From contig JBJKQK010000255.1 of the NCBI GenBank assembly GCA_046705285.1, positions 1-64,000 on the forward strand: a stretch of 64,000 bases of DNA. The letters run 5' to 3'. This stretch comes from SCRD01 sp046705285 (lineage in GTDB: Bacteria > Acidobacteriota > Terriglobia > UBA7540). This document shows, piece by piece, positions 18,540 to 27,348 of the stretch (the stretch's first letter is position 1; every line of letters starts with the position of its first letter). The notes under the pieces were generated by a model. It had not been told where the DNA came from and did no database searches. It saw only the letters and a program-made list of their open reading frames with translations. The position numbers and the translations under genes are program-made.

Positions 18540-19679
18540 ATGAAGCCAAAACCTTTGCCAACGCGACGCGACTCTCCTCGAGGTGACCGGAGTGATCCCG
18601 AGTCAGCATATCTTGTTTATGTCGGAACGTATAATATGGCCAAGGAGAAAGGTATTCATGCCTATCGTTTTGACGCGGCCTCTGGTCAATTAACTCCACT
18701 CGGACTGGGCAGCGCTGCCGTGCATCCTACCTTTGTCACCCCGGATCGACAAGGGCGGTTCCTCTATGCGGTGAAGGAAGTTGAACGCCATGAGCGCCGG
18801 AGGAGTGGCTCGGTGAGGGCCTATGCGATCAATCGGAGAACCGGAAAACTCACATTCCTGAACGAAGTTGCTTCAAACGGCACCATCCCGTGCTATGTCG
18901 CCCTTGACCGGCGCGGCAATTACGCCATGGTGGCAAACTACGGCAGCGGCAGCGTTGAGGTGATACGCGTGCGGAAGGACGGTCGCCTTGGCAAAGTTGC
19001 AACTTTCGATCAGCGCGCTGGCTCCAGCGTCAATCCCAAGAGGCAGGAAGGGCCGCACGCTCACTGGATCAACGTATCGCCTGACAATCGCTTTGTGCTT
19101 TCCAGCGACCTCGGGCTGGACAAGGTTTTCGTCTATCGCTTTGACGAGCAGAATGGTTCGCTTGAGCCCAACGATCCCCCCTATGCTGAGGTCAGTGCCG
19201 GGTCAGGGCCGAGGCACATCGCCTTTGCTCCGAATGGGAAGTTCGTTTACTTGATCAATGAATTGAAGTCGACGGTCACGGTGTTCGCATATGATCGTGC
19301 CCGCGGCGCTTTGCAGAAGCGGCAGACTATCTCGGCGCTTCCAAAAGGCTATAAGGGGCAGAGCGATTGCGCTGAGATTGCTGTACATCCTTCAGGGAAG
19401 TTCGTCTACGGATCGAACCGAGGGCATGACAGCATTGCCGTGTTTGCGGTGGACCCGAAGAAGGGAACACTGACTTCGGTGGAGCGAATGCGGACGCAGG
19501 GAAAGACACCGCGCCATTTTGCCATTGACCCGACCGGTTCATACCTCCTGGCCGCCAACCAGGACTCCGACAGCCTGGTGGTTTTTCGTATCGACCGGAA
19601 GACCGGACGCCTCACTGCTACCGGCCAGAAGCTCCAGCTGGCCTCGCCGGCTTGCGTGCGATTTGTGACCTCCGAATAG
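18540..19679 (+). CDS. Lactonase family beta-propeller (6-phosphogluconolactonase-type)
   Basis: A 379-residue seven-bladed propeller of the bacterial Pgl/lactonase family, which hydrolyses sugar lactones to acids. Typical blades are YVGTYNMAKEKGIHAYRFDA, FVTPDRQGRFLYAVKEV, YVALDRRGNYAMVANYGSGSV, the HAHW-like GPHAHWINVSPDNRF segment, SGPRHIAFAPNGKFVYLINE and TPRHFAIDPTGSYLLAANQDS. The longer frame starts at 18393, but the ATG at 18540 has AGGA eight bases upstream and opens directly onto the first blade. No signal peptide is evident. It would act in the cytoplasm unless exported otherwise. Its position behind a GMC dehydrogenase fits hydrolysis of the lactone that the dehydrogenase makes. 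Confidence 0.87.
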   Translation: MKPKPLPTRRDSPRGDRSDPESAYLVYVGTYNMAKEKGIHAYRFDAASGQLTPLGLGSAAVHPTFVTPDRQGRFLYAVKEVERHERRRSGSVRAYAINRRTGKLTFLNEVASNGTIPCYVALDRRGNYAMVANYGSGSVEVIRVRKDGRLGKVATFDQRAGSSVNPKRQEGPHAHWINVSPDNRFVLSSDLGLDKVFVYRFDEQNGSLEPNDPPYAEVSAGSGPRHIAFAPNGKFVYLINELKSTVTVFAYDRARGALQKRQTISALPKGYKGQSDCAEIAVHPSGKFVYGSNRGHDSIAVFAVDPKKGTLTSVERMRTQGKTPRHFAIDPTGSYLLAANQDSDSLVVFRIDRKTGRLTATGQKLQLASPACVRFVTSE

Positions 19680-19820
19680 GGGGTGCAGTTTTTACCCGCT
19701 GTTCAGGCAAGCATCAACGAATGTGCGAAAGACGGATTTCCGCAACGGGTAATTCCTATAAGCGCTTTGGGCGGCTAGCGTAGAAACCCGCTCATGCTGC
19801 CAATTTCCTCTCGATGGGCA

Positions 19821-21404
19821 CTACTGATGGTGATGCTGCGGCATCCTTGTCGTAGCGTGCCCGGCAGAATCCACCAAATAGAGTACGGCGTCTCCACTGA
19901 ACGGTGGAGTGAAAACCTGGGCGGGTGACCCAGCGTGAAGGGTTTTCCCCGCGATCGCCGCCCCCGTGGATGGATTGAACCATTCAACCTTCAATGTCCG
20001 CGAAGCTGGCATTGCGGAAAGATCCACTGTGAATTTGCCCCCGGATGGAGCATAAACCAGGTACTCTGCACCGACCGCAGGGGTTTGGGCCAGACAAAAG
20101 CCAGTTGATGAAAGGGCACCTTGTGGAGTGACGTTGACAAGATTCAACTTGAGGGAATACTGACGAATGTACCCCAGATTGTTCCTTAAGTTTTCCCATC
20201 GTTTGTCCGGTGTGGAGCAAATTCCGTTGGTTGGCGAGCCACACAGATTCCGGTTTTCACGTGGATAATAGACCAGGTAGGGATCCATGAACAGCACCTG
20301 GTTACCGTTCAAGAAGTTTTCCCATACATAATTCCGATTCTGCTGGGGCGTGTCATTCCAGATTTCCCAATAGGAATGGTCACTGTCGTTAACATTGACT
20401 TTGCAGGCGGGTTTCCCAGTTCCACAGGACTCGGTTGGTGAAATTCTCGCTGCGGGTGCAACCCAATCCGCATCGGAGTTGTAAAGGATCGCGTCAGGTG
20501 TTCCGATCAGTGTTGCCAGGCCGATCGGATGCTGATGTGGTTTCCTGGCCTCATAGGCTCGAATATGAGCAATCATATGCTTGTTCCACCAAAGGGAATC
20601 ACCCGGAGCTTCCTCGGAGACGATCCAGAGCACATTGGGCAAATCGTTCAGGGTGTCGATCACTTTGTCCACGTACGCGTCCTGGAAGGCGGTAATCGCA
20701 TTGGGTGAGGTCATGGTAATCGAGCCTATCCCTTTGCGTCCGCTCACATAACCATCGTCGACGCCATTGATATTATTGGCCCCCGTGAAAGGGTACCCGT
20801 CATTCTTGCAGCGGTAAATATTGAGAAATTCGCCTGTGAACAAATAAACGCCCGCGTAGATGCCAGCGTTGTCCAAGGCTTGGACCCGTGCCCGTAAGCG
20901 GGCGAAAAAGCGCGGGTTGAACTTCTTGAGATCAAATTTCAATCCACCGTCAGTTGCCTTCCCGGGACCAGTCCGCAGCCATGGCAACGGGGTCACCGTG
21001 AAATCCGGCGGTGAACTCGCTGTGGTTGGCATGCCGCAGAATTTCGGCAATTCCACTGTCCAGAGCAAGGTGAAATTGTCTCCGTGCGCAGTGAGAAATC
21101 TGACGAAAGCATGGAAATTCAAACGCTGCGGAGATCCATCAGTCCCCCAGTCCTGAAAGGTGTTCCAGGTTTGCGATCCGGTTAGGATAAGAGCTTTACC
21201 GTTCGCATCTTTGAAATAATGCGGGTTGCTGGAAGCGGTGAGTCCTCCGGTAATTGGCCTGTTTGGAAATCGTGCCGCGGATTGCGCATCCAATCGGATG
21301 CCTTGAGATAAAATGACAATAGAAAGCTCAAGGATTGCCAAGAACGCAACGGCACTCCAATTTTTGAGGTTTTTAGAGAAGCAACCTACCCGCTGATGAA
21401 CCAT
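19821..21404 (-). CDS. DUF4038-type glycoside hydrolase, exported
   Basis: A 527-residue protein with an N-terminal hydrophobic export segment (about 15-40). The catalytic TIM-barrel of the DUF4038 family follows. Its hallmark is NPHYFKDANGKALILTGSQTW, then a conserved pattern ending HGDNFTLLWTVE. Later come VLWIVSEEAPG with a likely catalytic Glu and MDPYLVYYPREN. The last about 90 residues form a beta-sandwich-like tail (LVYAPSGGKFTVDLS, PAQVFTPP). Related enzymes act on plant polysaccharide side chains; the substrate here is unknown. The open frame reaches 21506, but the ATG at 21404 follows GGGGAGG and starts the signal segment. It is convergent with the lactonase gene and stands alone. 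Confidence 0.75.
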   Translation of the reverse strand: MVHQRVGCFSKNLKNWSAVAFLAILELSIVILSQGIRLDAQSAARFPNRPITGGLTASSNPHYFKDANGKALILTGSQTWNTFQDWGTDGSPQRLNFHAFVRFLTAHGDNFTLLWTVELPKFCGMPTTASSPPDFTVTPLPWLRTGPGKATDGGLKFDLKKFNPRFFARLRARVQALDNAGIYAGVYLFTGEFLNIYRCKNDGYPFTGANNINGVDDGYVSGRKGIGSITMTSPNAITAFQDAYVDKVIDTLNDLPNVLWIVSEEAPGDSLWWNKHMIAHIRAYEARKPHQHPIGLATLIGTPDAILYNSDADWVAPAARISPTESCGTGKPACKVNVNDSDHSYWEIWNDTPQQNRNYVWENFLNGNQVLFMDPYLVYYPRENRNLCGSPTNGICSTPDKRWENLRNNLGYIRQYSLKLNLVNVTPQGALSSTGFCLAQTPAVGAEYLVYAPSGGKFTVDLSAMPASRTLKVEWFNPSTGAAIAGKTLHAGSPAQVFTPPFSGDAVLYLVDSAGHATTRMPQHHHQ

Positions 21405-21641
21405 TCCACCTCCCCGAAATTGTCGAAATGGCCTCGCCCATGACTGTCGGTAGGGGTGCGAACAAAACCCTCTTCCCTTTGGGAACGATATGCGCAAGCA
21501 CCCCAAACAATCACTCTCGTAACTTCAATTGGGTTCGTCTTGCGCTGACGGCATGGGTCAGATGAAATATGCACAAGTCGCGGGTGACTCCTACATCGCG
21601 GTCTTTGCAATGTTTGCGAAGAATCGAAAAGAGAGCCCCCC

Positions 21642-22017
21642 ATGGAGAAGTTATATCTTGGCGTGGATTTGCACAAGGGGAGTTGTTGGGTGACCGCCAG
21701 CGCGGATCAAGCACGACCGGCTGGATTCGAGGGTGCTGGCGGAATTGCTGCGGACGGGGTTTCTGGCCGAGGCGTGGATTGCGCCGAGGCGGGTGCGGGA
21801 GGAGCGGCAACTGCAGAGGCTGGAGCTGCTGGGCGAGCAACTCAGGGCGCTGGACCGGGAGATCCGCAAACGCTCGAAGGCCTGCCCGGTGGCTCTGGCG
21901 CGGAAGCTGGCAGTCATCGCGTTCTACCGCTGGCGGCAGGCCCTGCGCACGGCGAAGAAGTTGCCGCAAGGGGAAAAAGTTCGGGAGTGCATCTCCGGTG
22001 GCGCATGGTTAAAGTAA
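21642..22017 (+). pseudogene. IS110-family transposase remnant with internal deletions
   Basis: The N terminus MEKLYLGVDLHKGSCWVT (frame of 21642) matches the start of IS110-family DEDD transposases, including the first catalytic Asp in GVDLHK. From about 21709 the similarity continues one frame over as KHDRLDSRVLAELLRTGFLAEAW and then APRRVREERQLQRL, a region normally about 90 residues further into the protein. The end, ARKLAVIAFYRW, resembles the extreme C terminus of the family, so a second large internal segment is also missing. A protein of about 340 residues is reduced to about 125 codons with a frameshift. No flanking repeat was recognised, as expected for IS110, which lacks terminal inverted repeats. 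Confidence 0.8.
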
Positions 22018-22278
22018 CGGCCCTTAATGTGTGATTAGGACACTCCGGCTCGGAATCGACATCCTGGGCTTCGCGGCCGGATGGATGAGTGAACTCGCGT
22101 TCTCCGAGGATTGGAAGGAAGATGGCGCACAGGCGTCGAAGGAAAACTGTGGCTCCGCTCGCATCTCCCCAGTTTCGGGTAAGGGGGGCTGCTCGCTCTA
22201 CCACACAAAACAAAAGACCAGAAGATTTCCCTTGACCCCGTCACCCCCTTCATAGATGGGCTATCCACCCGCGCACTC

Positions 22279-22755
22279 CTATGTTCCCGCCTCGATCTGC
22301 CGGGCCAGCCAGTTGTCCAGTCCCACCTCACTGATTGCGTGGAGTTGAGCTTCCAGCCAGTCGGTATGTCCTTCCTCGTCGCCGATCAGGTGCTTGAACA
22401 GCTCATGGGTGCCGTTGTCGCCAGCTTCCCGGGACACCCGTGCCGACTCGTTATATTGGCGGACGGCGTCAACCTCATCCTTAAGGTCGTCTTCCAGATA
22501 CGCTTTAATGTTTTTTGAGATTCTGGGCTCCAGCCCCACCTTTACTTCCGGGCTGCCGTCCAGGAACACGATGCGTTCGATCAGCCCTTCGGCGTGGTGC
22601 ATCTCGTCGATAGCCTGCTTCTTGATGTGGGCACCCAAAGCCTTGTAACCCCAGTTGTCGCACATCTCCGCCTGCACCATGTACTGCACGATGGCTGTCA
22701 ACTCCGCGTGCAGAGCAGCATTCAATTCCTTCAGAACATCGCCACTTCCGCGCAT
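22279..22755 (-). CDS. bfr: Bacterioferritin, second copy
   Basis: A 158-residue iron-storage ferritin of the Bfr group. It retains Glu18, Glu51, Met52 (haem axial position) and His54, the DEEGHTDWLEAQLH helix and the closing GLDNWLARQIE. It differs from the copy at 2.0-2.5 kb at many surface positions (for example QAEMCDNWGYKALGAH against HGEMQSNWGYKRLYSE). The two are therefore old paralogues rather than a recent duplication. The open frame extends 27 bases further to a TTG, but GGGAGGAG sits directly before the ATG at 22755. A perfect 9-base inverted repeat flanks a possible -10 element upstream. It is divergent from the esterase gene. Confidence 0.95.
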   Translation of the reverse strand: MRGSGDVLKELNAALHAELTAIVQYMVQAEMCDNWGYKALGAHIKKQAIDEMHHAEGLIERIVFLDGSPEVKVGLEPRISKNIKAYLEDDLKDEVDAVRQYNESARVSREAGDNGTHELFKHLIGDEEGHTDWLEAQLHAISEVGLDNWLARQIEAGT

Positions 22756-23191
22756 ATCACTCCTCCCGCAGTAACGGATCAATCCCGCACATCGTTGTTA
22801 TTGCTTTTTCCGAGTGTGCCTACCAGTATACACCTGCTTCCACCACTCGGAATCCGCGTCGCCACGCAGGCGGCGTCATGCATCGTGCTGTTTACAACGG
22901 CGATAGCCCTGCCGTCGGTTTTGTGCCTTGGGCGTTTGCAGATCACAGCGGCGGGGCGGCGGCATGGAGGATGTGAGCTCCACCTGCTCAAAGTGCCGTT
23001 GTATTCCCGCGCGACAAGTGATATACCGACCAAGAAATTGCAGGACCCCAGAGGTGAGTAGTGAAGTCTGCCGTTGTTGCGGTCTGCGGTTTTTGTCTGG
23101 GGAAAATCGACGGGCACCAGGAAAAACCCGCTGGCCTCAGAACCGGAGGTTCGCACTGCACACTATCATCGCGGACAAAGGAACCCTATCG
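22756..23191. other. Divergent intergenic region between bfr and esterase
   Basis: No gene is supported. It contains the inverted repeat at 22808-22852 (separate entry) next to the bfr start. The esterase start at 23192 has AAAGGA nine bases upstream (23177-23182). The open frame running into the esterase from 22928 has no coding character I can recognise before the signal peptide. Confidence 0.5.
22808..22852 (-). promoter_or_regulatory. Inverted repeat around a possible bfr promoter
   Basis: Perfect 9-base arms ttccgagtg (22808-22816) and cactcggaa (22844-22852) are separated by 27 bases. Read on the minus strand, the spacer holds TATACT (22825-22830), five of six matches to a -10 element, about 70 bases before the bfr ATG. 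The -35 position is weak (ATTCCG). The dyad could be an operator or an RNA hairpin. It does not resemble a classical Fur box. Confidence 0.3.
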
Positions 23192-24586
23192 ATGCTGAAG
23201 AAAAGACTAGCGGTCCTGGCATTCGTTGCCGGACTATCGGCCCTTCTCGTGGACGTCTGCGTTGTCTCCGCGGCAGCCGGCACGGGCAGCGCGGCGGCTA
23301 AACCCGCGCATTCCGTCCGATCTCCGCAGGTCGTTCACACCGGGACCGGCCCCACCGGCTATTCCGTTACCTTCCGTTACGTGAACCCGCACGCCAAGCG
23401 CGTCCAGATCAAGGGCGAGTGGTCTTTCGAACGTCCCTGGGACCTGCCTCAGCTCTCGCCCACCCCCAATCACCCCATCATCGAGGGCCAGGGATTGCTT
23501 CCAGCGCGGTGGCGGTCGGGCGACGTCCCGCTGCAAGAGCCTAACTCCACCTCGCCGAACTTCCCCATCGCCGACATGAAGAAGGGCAAAGACGGCGTGT
23601 GGACGTACACTATCCCCTTACCCTCCGGCGTCTTCACCTATAGCTTTATCGTTGACTGCGACAATCCCCAGGTTTCCAAATGCAAGCTGATCGCCGACCC
23701 CGCCAACCTGCCGTGGACCCAGAAGGAAGGCATCACCGACAGTTCGCTGGCGCCCAACAGCCAGGTCTACGTGCCCTCCGACCCAAGGTTCGGAACAGTC
23801 AATGACTGGTGGCAGGGGCCGGCAACGGGAGCCCATGGCAAACTGGTTCACCTGACCTACCCTTCCCCTGGTCATGTTATTCCGAGGGACAGAAACTACA
23901 TCGTCGTCTACACTCCGCCCGGCTACAACCCCGACCGCGCCAAGCCTTACCCGACCTTGTACCTGAGCCACGGCGGCGGTGAAAACGAGTTGGGCTGGAG
24001 CACACAGGGCGACGTTGCCAACATTCTCGACAACCTCACTGACACCGGCCAGATCCAGCCCATCGTCGTTGTCATGCCTAACGGAATGGGCTTCCCGCCC
24101 TCCACCTTCGACGCCGCCTACGACCACGACATGGTCGCCAACCTGATCCCCTTTGTCGAAACGCACTATCACGTCTCGACCTCGGCCAAAGATCGCGCCT
24201 TCTCCGGCCTGTCCATGGGCGGCATGCTCACCAACTCGTTCATGATCCAGCACCCTGAGGTCTTCCAGTACTACGGCATGATGAGCGCGGGCCTGCCCCC
24301 CGAGAACGCGCGCCTCACCCCGGAACAGGCCGCCGCGCTCAAGGGCAGGTCGATCTGGGTGGGCGGCGGCTGGCAGGACGCGATCTTCGAAGCCGGCTTC
24401 AGAATGCGCGGCAGAACCATCCACACCGGGCCGGCCCGCGAGGTCAGCACGCTTTTCCAGGCCGGCGTTCCGGTCACAACCGACTTCATCAACGGCGGCC
24501 ACGAGTGGTACGTGTGGCGCATCCTGCTGCGTGACTTCCTGACAAGAACAGCATTCCTCCCGCCACCCTACGCGGCTTGGGAATGA
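23192..24586 (+). CDS. Exported esterase D/feruloyl-esterase-type hydrolase
   Basis: A 464-residue protein with a signal peptide (LKKRLAVLAFVAGLSALLVD). An N-terminal carbohydrate-binding or Ig-like domain resembling CBM48 follows (about 55-175, VTFRYVNPHAKRVQIKGEW). The alpha/beta-hydrolase domain begins near RDRNYIVVYTPPGY. The nucleophile is Ser341 in GLSMGG, with His437 in NGGHEWYVWR; Asp396 is a candidate acid. This layout is common in Bacteroidetes and Acidobacteria feruloyl and acetyl-xylan esterases that remove ester groups from plant polysaccharide. The GC-rich third positions differ somewhat from flanking DNA by eye. The ATG at 23192 is chosen for its ribosome site and signal peptide. 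Confidence 0.85.
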   Translation: MLKKRLAVLAFVAGLSALLVDVCVVSAAAGTGSAAAKPAHSVRSPQVVHTGTGPTGYSVTFRYVNPHAKRVQIKGEWSFERPWDLPQLSPTPNHPIIEGQGLLPARWRSGDVPLQEPNSTSPNFPIADMKKGKDGVWTYTIPLPSGVFTYSFIVDCDNPQVSKCKLIADPANLPWTQKEGITDSSLAPNSQVYVPSDPRFGTVNDWWQGPATGAHGKLVHLTYPSPGHVIPRDRNYIVVYTPPGYNPDRAKPYPTLYLSHGGGENELGWSTQGDVANILDNLTDTGQIQPIVVVMPNGMGFPPSTFDAAYDHDMVANLIPFVETHYHVSTSAKDRAFSGLSMGGMLTNSFMIQHPEVFQYYGMMSAGLPPENARLTPEQAAALKGRSIWVGGGWQDAIFEAGFRMRGRTIHTGPAREVSTLFQAGVPVTTDFINGGHEWYVWRILLRDFLTRTAFLPPPYAAWE

Positions 24587-24992
24587 CCTCCCCGGTTGCC
24601 GGTCGGGTAGCGAAGTCAGTAGCGCATCAGAGTTGTTCTTGAACTTTGCCGCTTTTGATTTTATGGAAACGAACTGCAGAGCAGTGCGCTCGGCGCGCGC
24701 AACTCTAAGCTACGAACTCTCCTTGGAGCCTGTAATCTTGGTTGAGTGGTTATCGCGGAGTTTGTGCGTCTCGCAATCTGCGCTGCCAACCATCCGACTT
24801 TTGGACCGCCTGGAGAGGCAAGCTGATTCCTTGACGGCGAAAATGCAGATGGATTGAGTGGTCAAATAGCGGAAACGCACTTTCCGCAAGCGCTCAAGAC
24901 CTTTTTGAGTGGATCTCGACCGGCCCACTGGCCAAAATGCTTTGCCTTAGCCGGGTTAAAGCCTGTATGATGGACGCGGAACCGGCGACACG
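24587..24992. other. Intergenic region after the esterase
   Basis: No convincing gene. A perfect hairpin with stem GCGGAAA/TTTCCGC and a 5-base loop lies at 24869-24887, without a following T-tract. A 74-codon open frame from 24633 has no recognisable features. Confidence 0.5.
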
Positions 24993-25490
24993 ATGAGAAA
25001 CATTCTTAAGGGCCACGGTAAAAGGATTGTTATGTGGCTCGTGATTCTCTTCGTGCTGGCGCAATTCATCCGGCCAGCGAGGACTAATCCGCCGACCAAT
25101 CCGAATCGGACTGTCGAAGCCAGCGCGCACGTTCCCCCGCAAGCTGAAGCCATCCTTAAGCGTTCCTGCGGCGATTGTCATTCCCATGCGACGCGCTGGC
25201 CGTGGTATAGCAACGTGGCCCCAGTCTCCTGGCTGGTCGTCCGCGACGTCCGGGACGGCCGCAGCCACATGGACTTCTCCAATTGGCCTGTATCCGACCC
25301 CGCCCGGGCTGGCCGGCTTCTCGGCGGCATTTGCCGCGAAGTCAGCTCCCGCAATATGCCGCTGTGGTTCTATCTTCCGCTCCATCCCAATGCCAGGCTC
25401 TCTCCGTCCGACGTCAAAACGCTTTGCGCGTGGACCAAAGCCGAGCGCCAGCGAATGGGCCTTCCCCCCACACAAGAGGGGCGAAGATGA
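24993..25490 (+). CDS. Membrane-anchored haem-binding domain protein (Haem_bd type)
   Basis: A 165-residue protein with an N-terminal membrane anchor (RIVMWLVILFVLAQFI, about 11-26) and a single haem c motif CGDCH at 59-63, followed by the hallmark SHATRWPWYSNVAPVSW. A second conserved block (MDFSNWP, then SSRNMPLWFYLPLHPNARLS) supplies the probable second axial ligand (Met or His). This pattern is that of the Haem_bd family, small periplasmic monohaem cytochromes of unknown partner. The first ATG has a weak ribosome site. An in-frame ATG at 25032 follows AAAGGA and would shorten the anchor, so the exact start is uncertain. Confidence 0.82.
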   Translation: MRNILKGHGKRIVMWLVILFVLAQFIRPARTNPPTNPNRTVEASAHVPPQAEAILKRSCGDCHSHATRWPWYSNVAPVSWLVVRDVRDGRSHMDFSNWPVSDPARAGRLLGGICREVSSRNMPLWFYLPLHPNARLSPSDVKTLCAWTKAERQRMGLPPTQEGRR

Positions 25491-25834
25491 AGTAGCACTC
25501 TTGGCATCCGGTGACCGACCGCACCCGGAACGGGATGACGACCGGTCGTCTCACAGGTGTGCGGTTTTTAATAGGTCTGGTTCACGTGGGTGGAGCACAT
25601 GCTGCCATCTGGCATGTGTACGATCCAGGCAGTATCCCGGCTGCAATCGACCGCCTTTTGGGTTGGAGGGTACTCAGAAAACCGCACCATCGCAAAGATC
25701 GCGCCACCCGACGAATCTGAGAAAAAGCCGGAGAGTTACGGGACAACTGTGGCTGCCAGCTTTCGCGCGTAAAGAAACAAACCGCATATTAGCGTGCTGC
25801 TGGCTACCCGCTCACTCATTCATCAGTGCGGCAA
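25491..25834. other. Intergenic region between convergent genes
   Basis: No gene is seen. A 7-base inverted repeat, cacatgc at 25596-25602 and gcatgtg at 25612-25618, could form a hairpin between the two convergent transcripts. It has no T-tract, so it is not a standard terminator. Confidence 0.45.
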
Positions 25835-26227
25835 TCAATAGCGATGGCTGACAAGCCAGAGCAGGGGTCCCGGAAGGCCGTTGACGAGGTATTTCTCGAC
25901 CAGGTTCAGTGTTTTCGGACCGTTGACTTCAGCGGTGACTGCCAGCGTCCTTCCCACTCGGCTGGCCTGAATCTTGCCAATCCCATGGATTTCAATTCCC
26001 GACCGCCGCTTCACACAGCGCAGGTCAAGGATGACCGAATCAAATTGCTTGCGGTTCATTATGGCATTCCCAACACCCGTGCTCGCATTCCCCGGGTTCT
26101 CAACCTCCAGCCTTCTCACCAGAGTTTGAAGATTCCGGATGGGCGGCTCGTCCACCAGAAACAGAACCTGTCGATGTAATGGATTGAGAGACATGGAAAG
26201 ATCCCCGCTTAGTACGCGCCGCTTCAT
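25835..26227 (-). CDS. Hypothetical protein, STAS-like compact fold
   Basis: A 130-residue protein of unknown function. The sequence VLFLVDEPP at the start and QFDSVILDLRC in the middle alternate with helices (RNLQTLVRRLEVE, KTLNLVEKYLVNG), a pattern that could fit an anti-sigma-factor antagonist (STAS) or receiver-like fold. I cannot assign either. The C terminus is hydrophobic (LPGPLLWLVSHRY). Its start overlaps the stop of the upstream gene by four bases (ATGA), so the two form an operon and are probably functionally linked. Codon pattern and overlap support that it is real. Confidence 0.6.
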   Translation of the reverse strand: MKRRVLSGDLSMSLNPLHRQVLFLVDEPPIRNLQTLVRRLEVENPGNASTGVGNAIMNRKQFDSVILDLRCVKRRSGIEIHGIGKIQASRVGRTLAVTAEVNGPKTLNLVEKYLVNGLPGPLLWLVSHRY

Positions 26228-26706
26228 GATTCAAGCTCGGATGCGGCGATCGGCAAGGAATTGACGCTCAGTTTCTCTCCTACCGAATTAGCAAAGAATT
26301 GGAGAACGCTTGCCAATCTCAGCACCGCCTGCTTCTCATGGAGCTTGAAAGCATGACGGATGGGCAAGGAGAAAAGCAGAAACCGAAAATAAGTGGCTAG
26401 AAGGCGCTCGCGCCTTGAAAGATGCCGTCGCGAGGGGTCGCTGTTCTTCATCAGGTATTCCAACGTCATGAAATCGCACTTAAGGGTCAGGCACGCATCA
26501 GAGTAATTGTAAGACCCATCGGTTGTGCAGGAATCGCGCAAGCGCGGATACTCAAGCCGAATGGCGTTGATAATATCCTGAAAATACGGGCGGCTGAATT
26601 CCTGCCGCAGCACCTTTTCGCAGAGCGTCTGAATATAGAAGAGAAATAAGGCACTTGAAACAACCAGAACCAGGACTGACATTACCATACTGCTTCCCCC
26701 CACCAT
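26224..26706 (-). CDS. Hypothetical membrane-anchored protein
   Basis: A 160-residue protein of unknown function. It has an N-terminal membrane helix (MSVLVLVVSSALFLFYIQTL, about 9-28) followed by a soluble helical domain with many charged residues (RREFSRPYF-like LRQEFSRPYFQDIIN, LKCDFMTLEYLMKN, RRERLLATYFRFLLF). It is cotranscribed with the next gene through a four-base overlap. The start is uncertain. The ATG at 26706 follows GGAGAGG by nine bases, and an ATG at 26688 follows a G-run by six. No enzyme motif is visible. Confidence 0.6.
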   Translation of the reverse strand: MVGGSSMVMSVLVLVVSSALFLFYIQTLCEKVLRQEFSRPYFQDIINAIRLEYPRLRDSCTTDGSYNYSDACLTLKCDFMTLEYLMKNSDPSRRHLSRRERLLATYFRFLLFSLPIRHAFKLHEKQAVLRLASVLQFFANSVGEKLSVNSLPIAASELES

Positions 26707-27195
26707 ACAAATTTACCTCTCCCTAACAAGACATCATACACCCATTTGCACGCTTGACAATATGACTAAAGTACTAATACCCCTAACTATACTTGAAGGG
26801 GACAATCGGTACTTCCCCGGCAACACCAACTCTCGCCCCGTATCCCCACCAGGCTTTGGAAGCGGTTACCGGACTTCGAAGCTGTCAGATTTTTTCGGCT
26901 GTACCAGGATTTGTGGCGGTTCATCCACCGAACTGCATCTTTGTGCCCCCCTGCCCGAATGCATTACGCACTCTGTGCCACACACGAGTCGTCTCGATGC
27001 TGGCTCGATTACACCCTGCAGACCGAGTTACGACATGGCGATGCAGATGCTTGTCAGGCGCGTATCTTCGGGAAACCGTTCGGCAGATCGATGGCGGCCC
27101 CGCCACGGGATCCAAATGGCTCTAGAACCTGGTGTTGGCCTGTTTCCAAACAGCCCACAACACCCGGGACGAGTTCAATAGGCCTCTTATTGTGG
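26707..27195. other. Intergenic region upstream of the hypothetical pair
   Basis: Nothing is recognised. Several overlapping open frames exist in this 489-base stretch, but none has a ribosome site plus a plausible protein, and one runs straight through the tRNA gene. A TTGACA at 26754-26759 on the plus strand has no matching -10 element. Confidence 0.45.
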
Positions 27196-27283
27196 TGGTG
27201 CTGGAGGGGGGGGTCGAACCCCCACGCTCTTTTGGAGCGCCAGATTTTGAGTCTGGTGCGTCTGCCAATTCCGCCACTCCAGC
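27196..27283 (-). tRNA. tRNA-Leu (anticodon CAA)
   Basis: Read on the minus strand, acceptor arm GCTGGAG (from 27283) pairs perfectly with CTCCAGC near the 3' end, followed by discriminator A (27199) and an encoded CCA (27198-27196). The anticodon stem CAGA/TCTG encloses the loop with CAA, which reads the Leu codon UUG. A long variable arm (GCTCCAAAAGAGC region) and the TpsiC arm GGGGGTTCGACCCCC are present, as expected for tRNA-Leu. Confidence 0.96.
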
Positions 27284-27348
27284 AGAAGGACAAGCTATTA
27301 CTGTACAACAGGTTGCTGTTTATACACCATCGTGTTCATAAGCTCCGA

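Noticed and set aside
26754..26780. TTGACA with TAATAC as a plus-strand promoter
   Set aside because: The spacer is 15 bases and the -10 matches at only three positions; no plus-strand gene follows.
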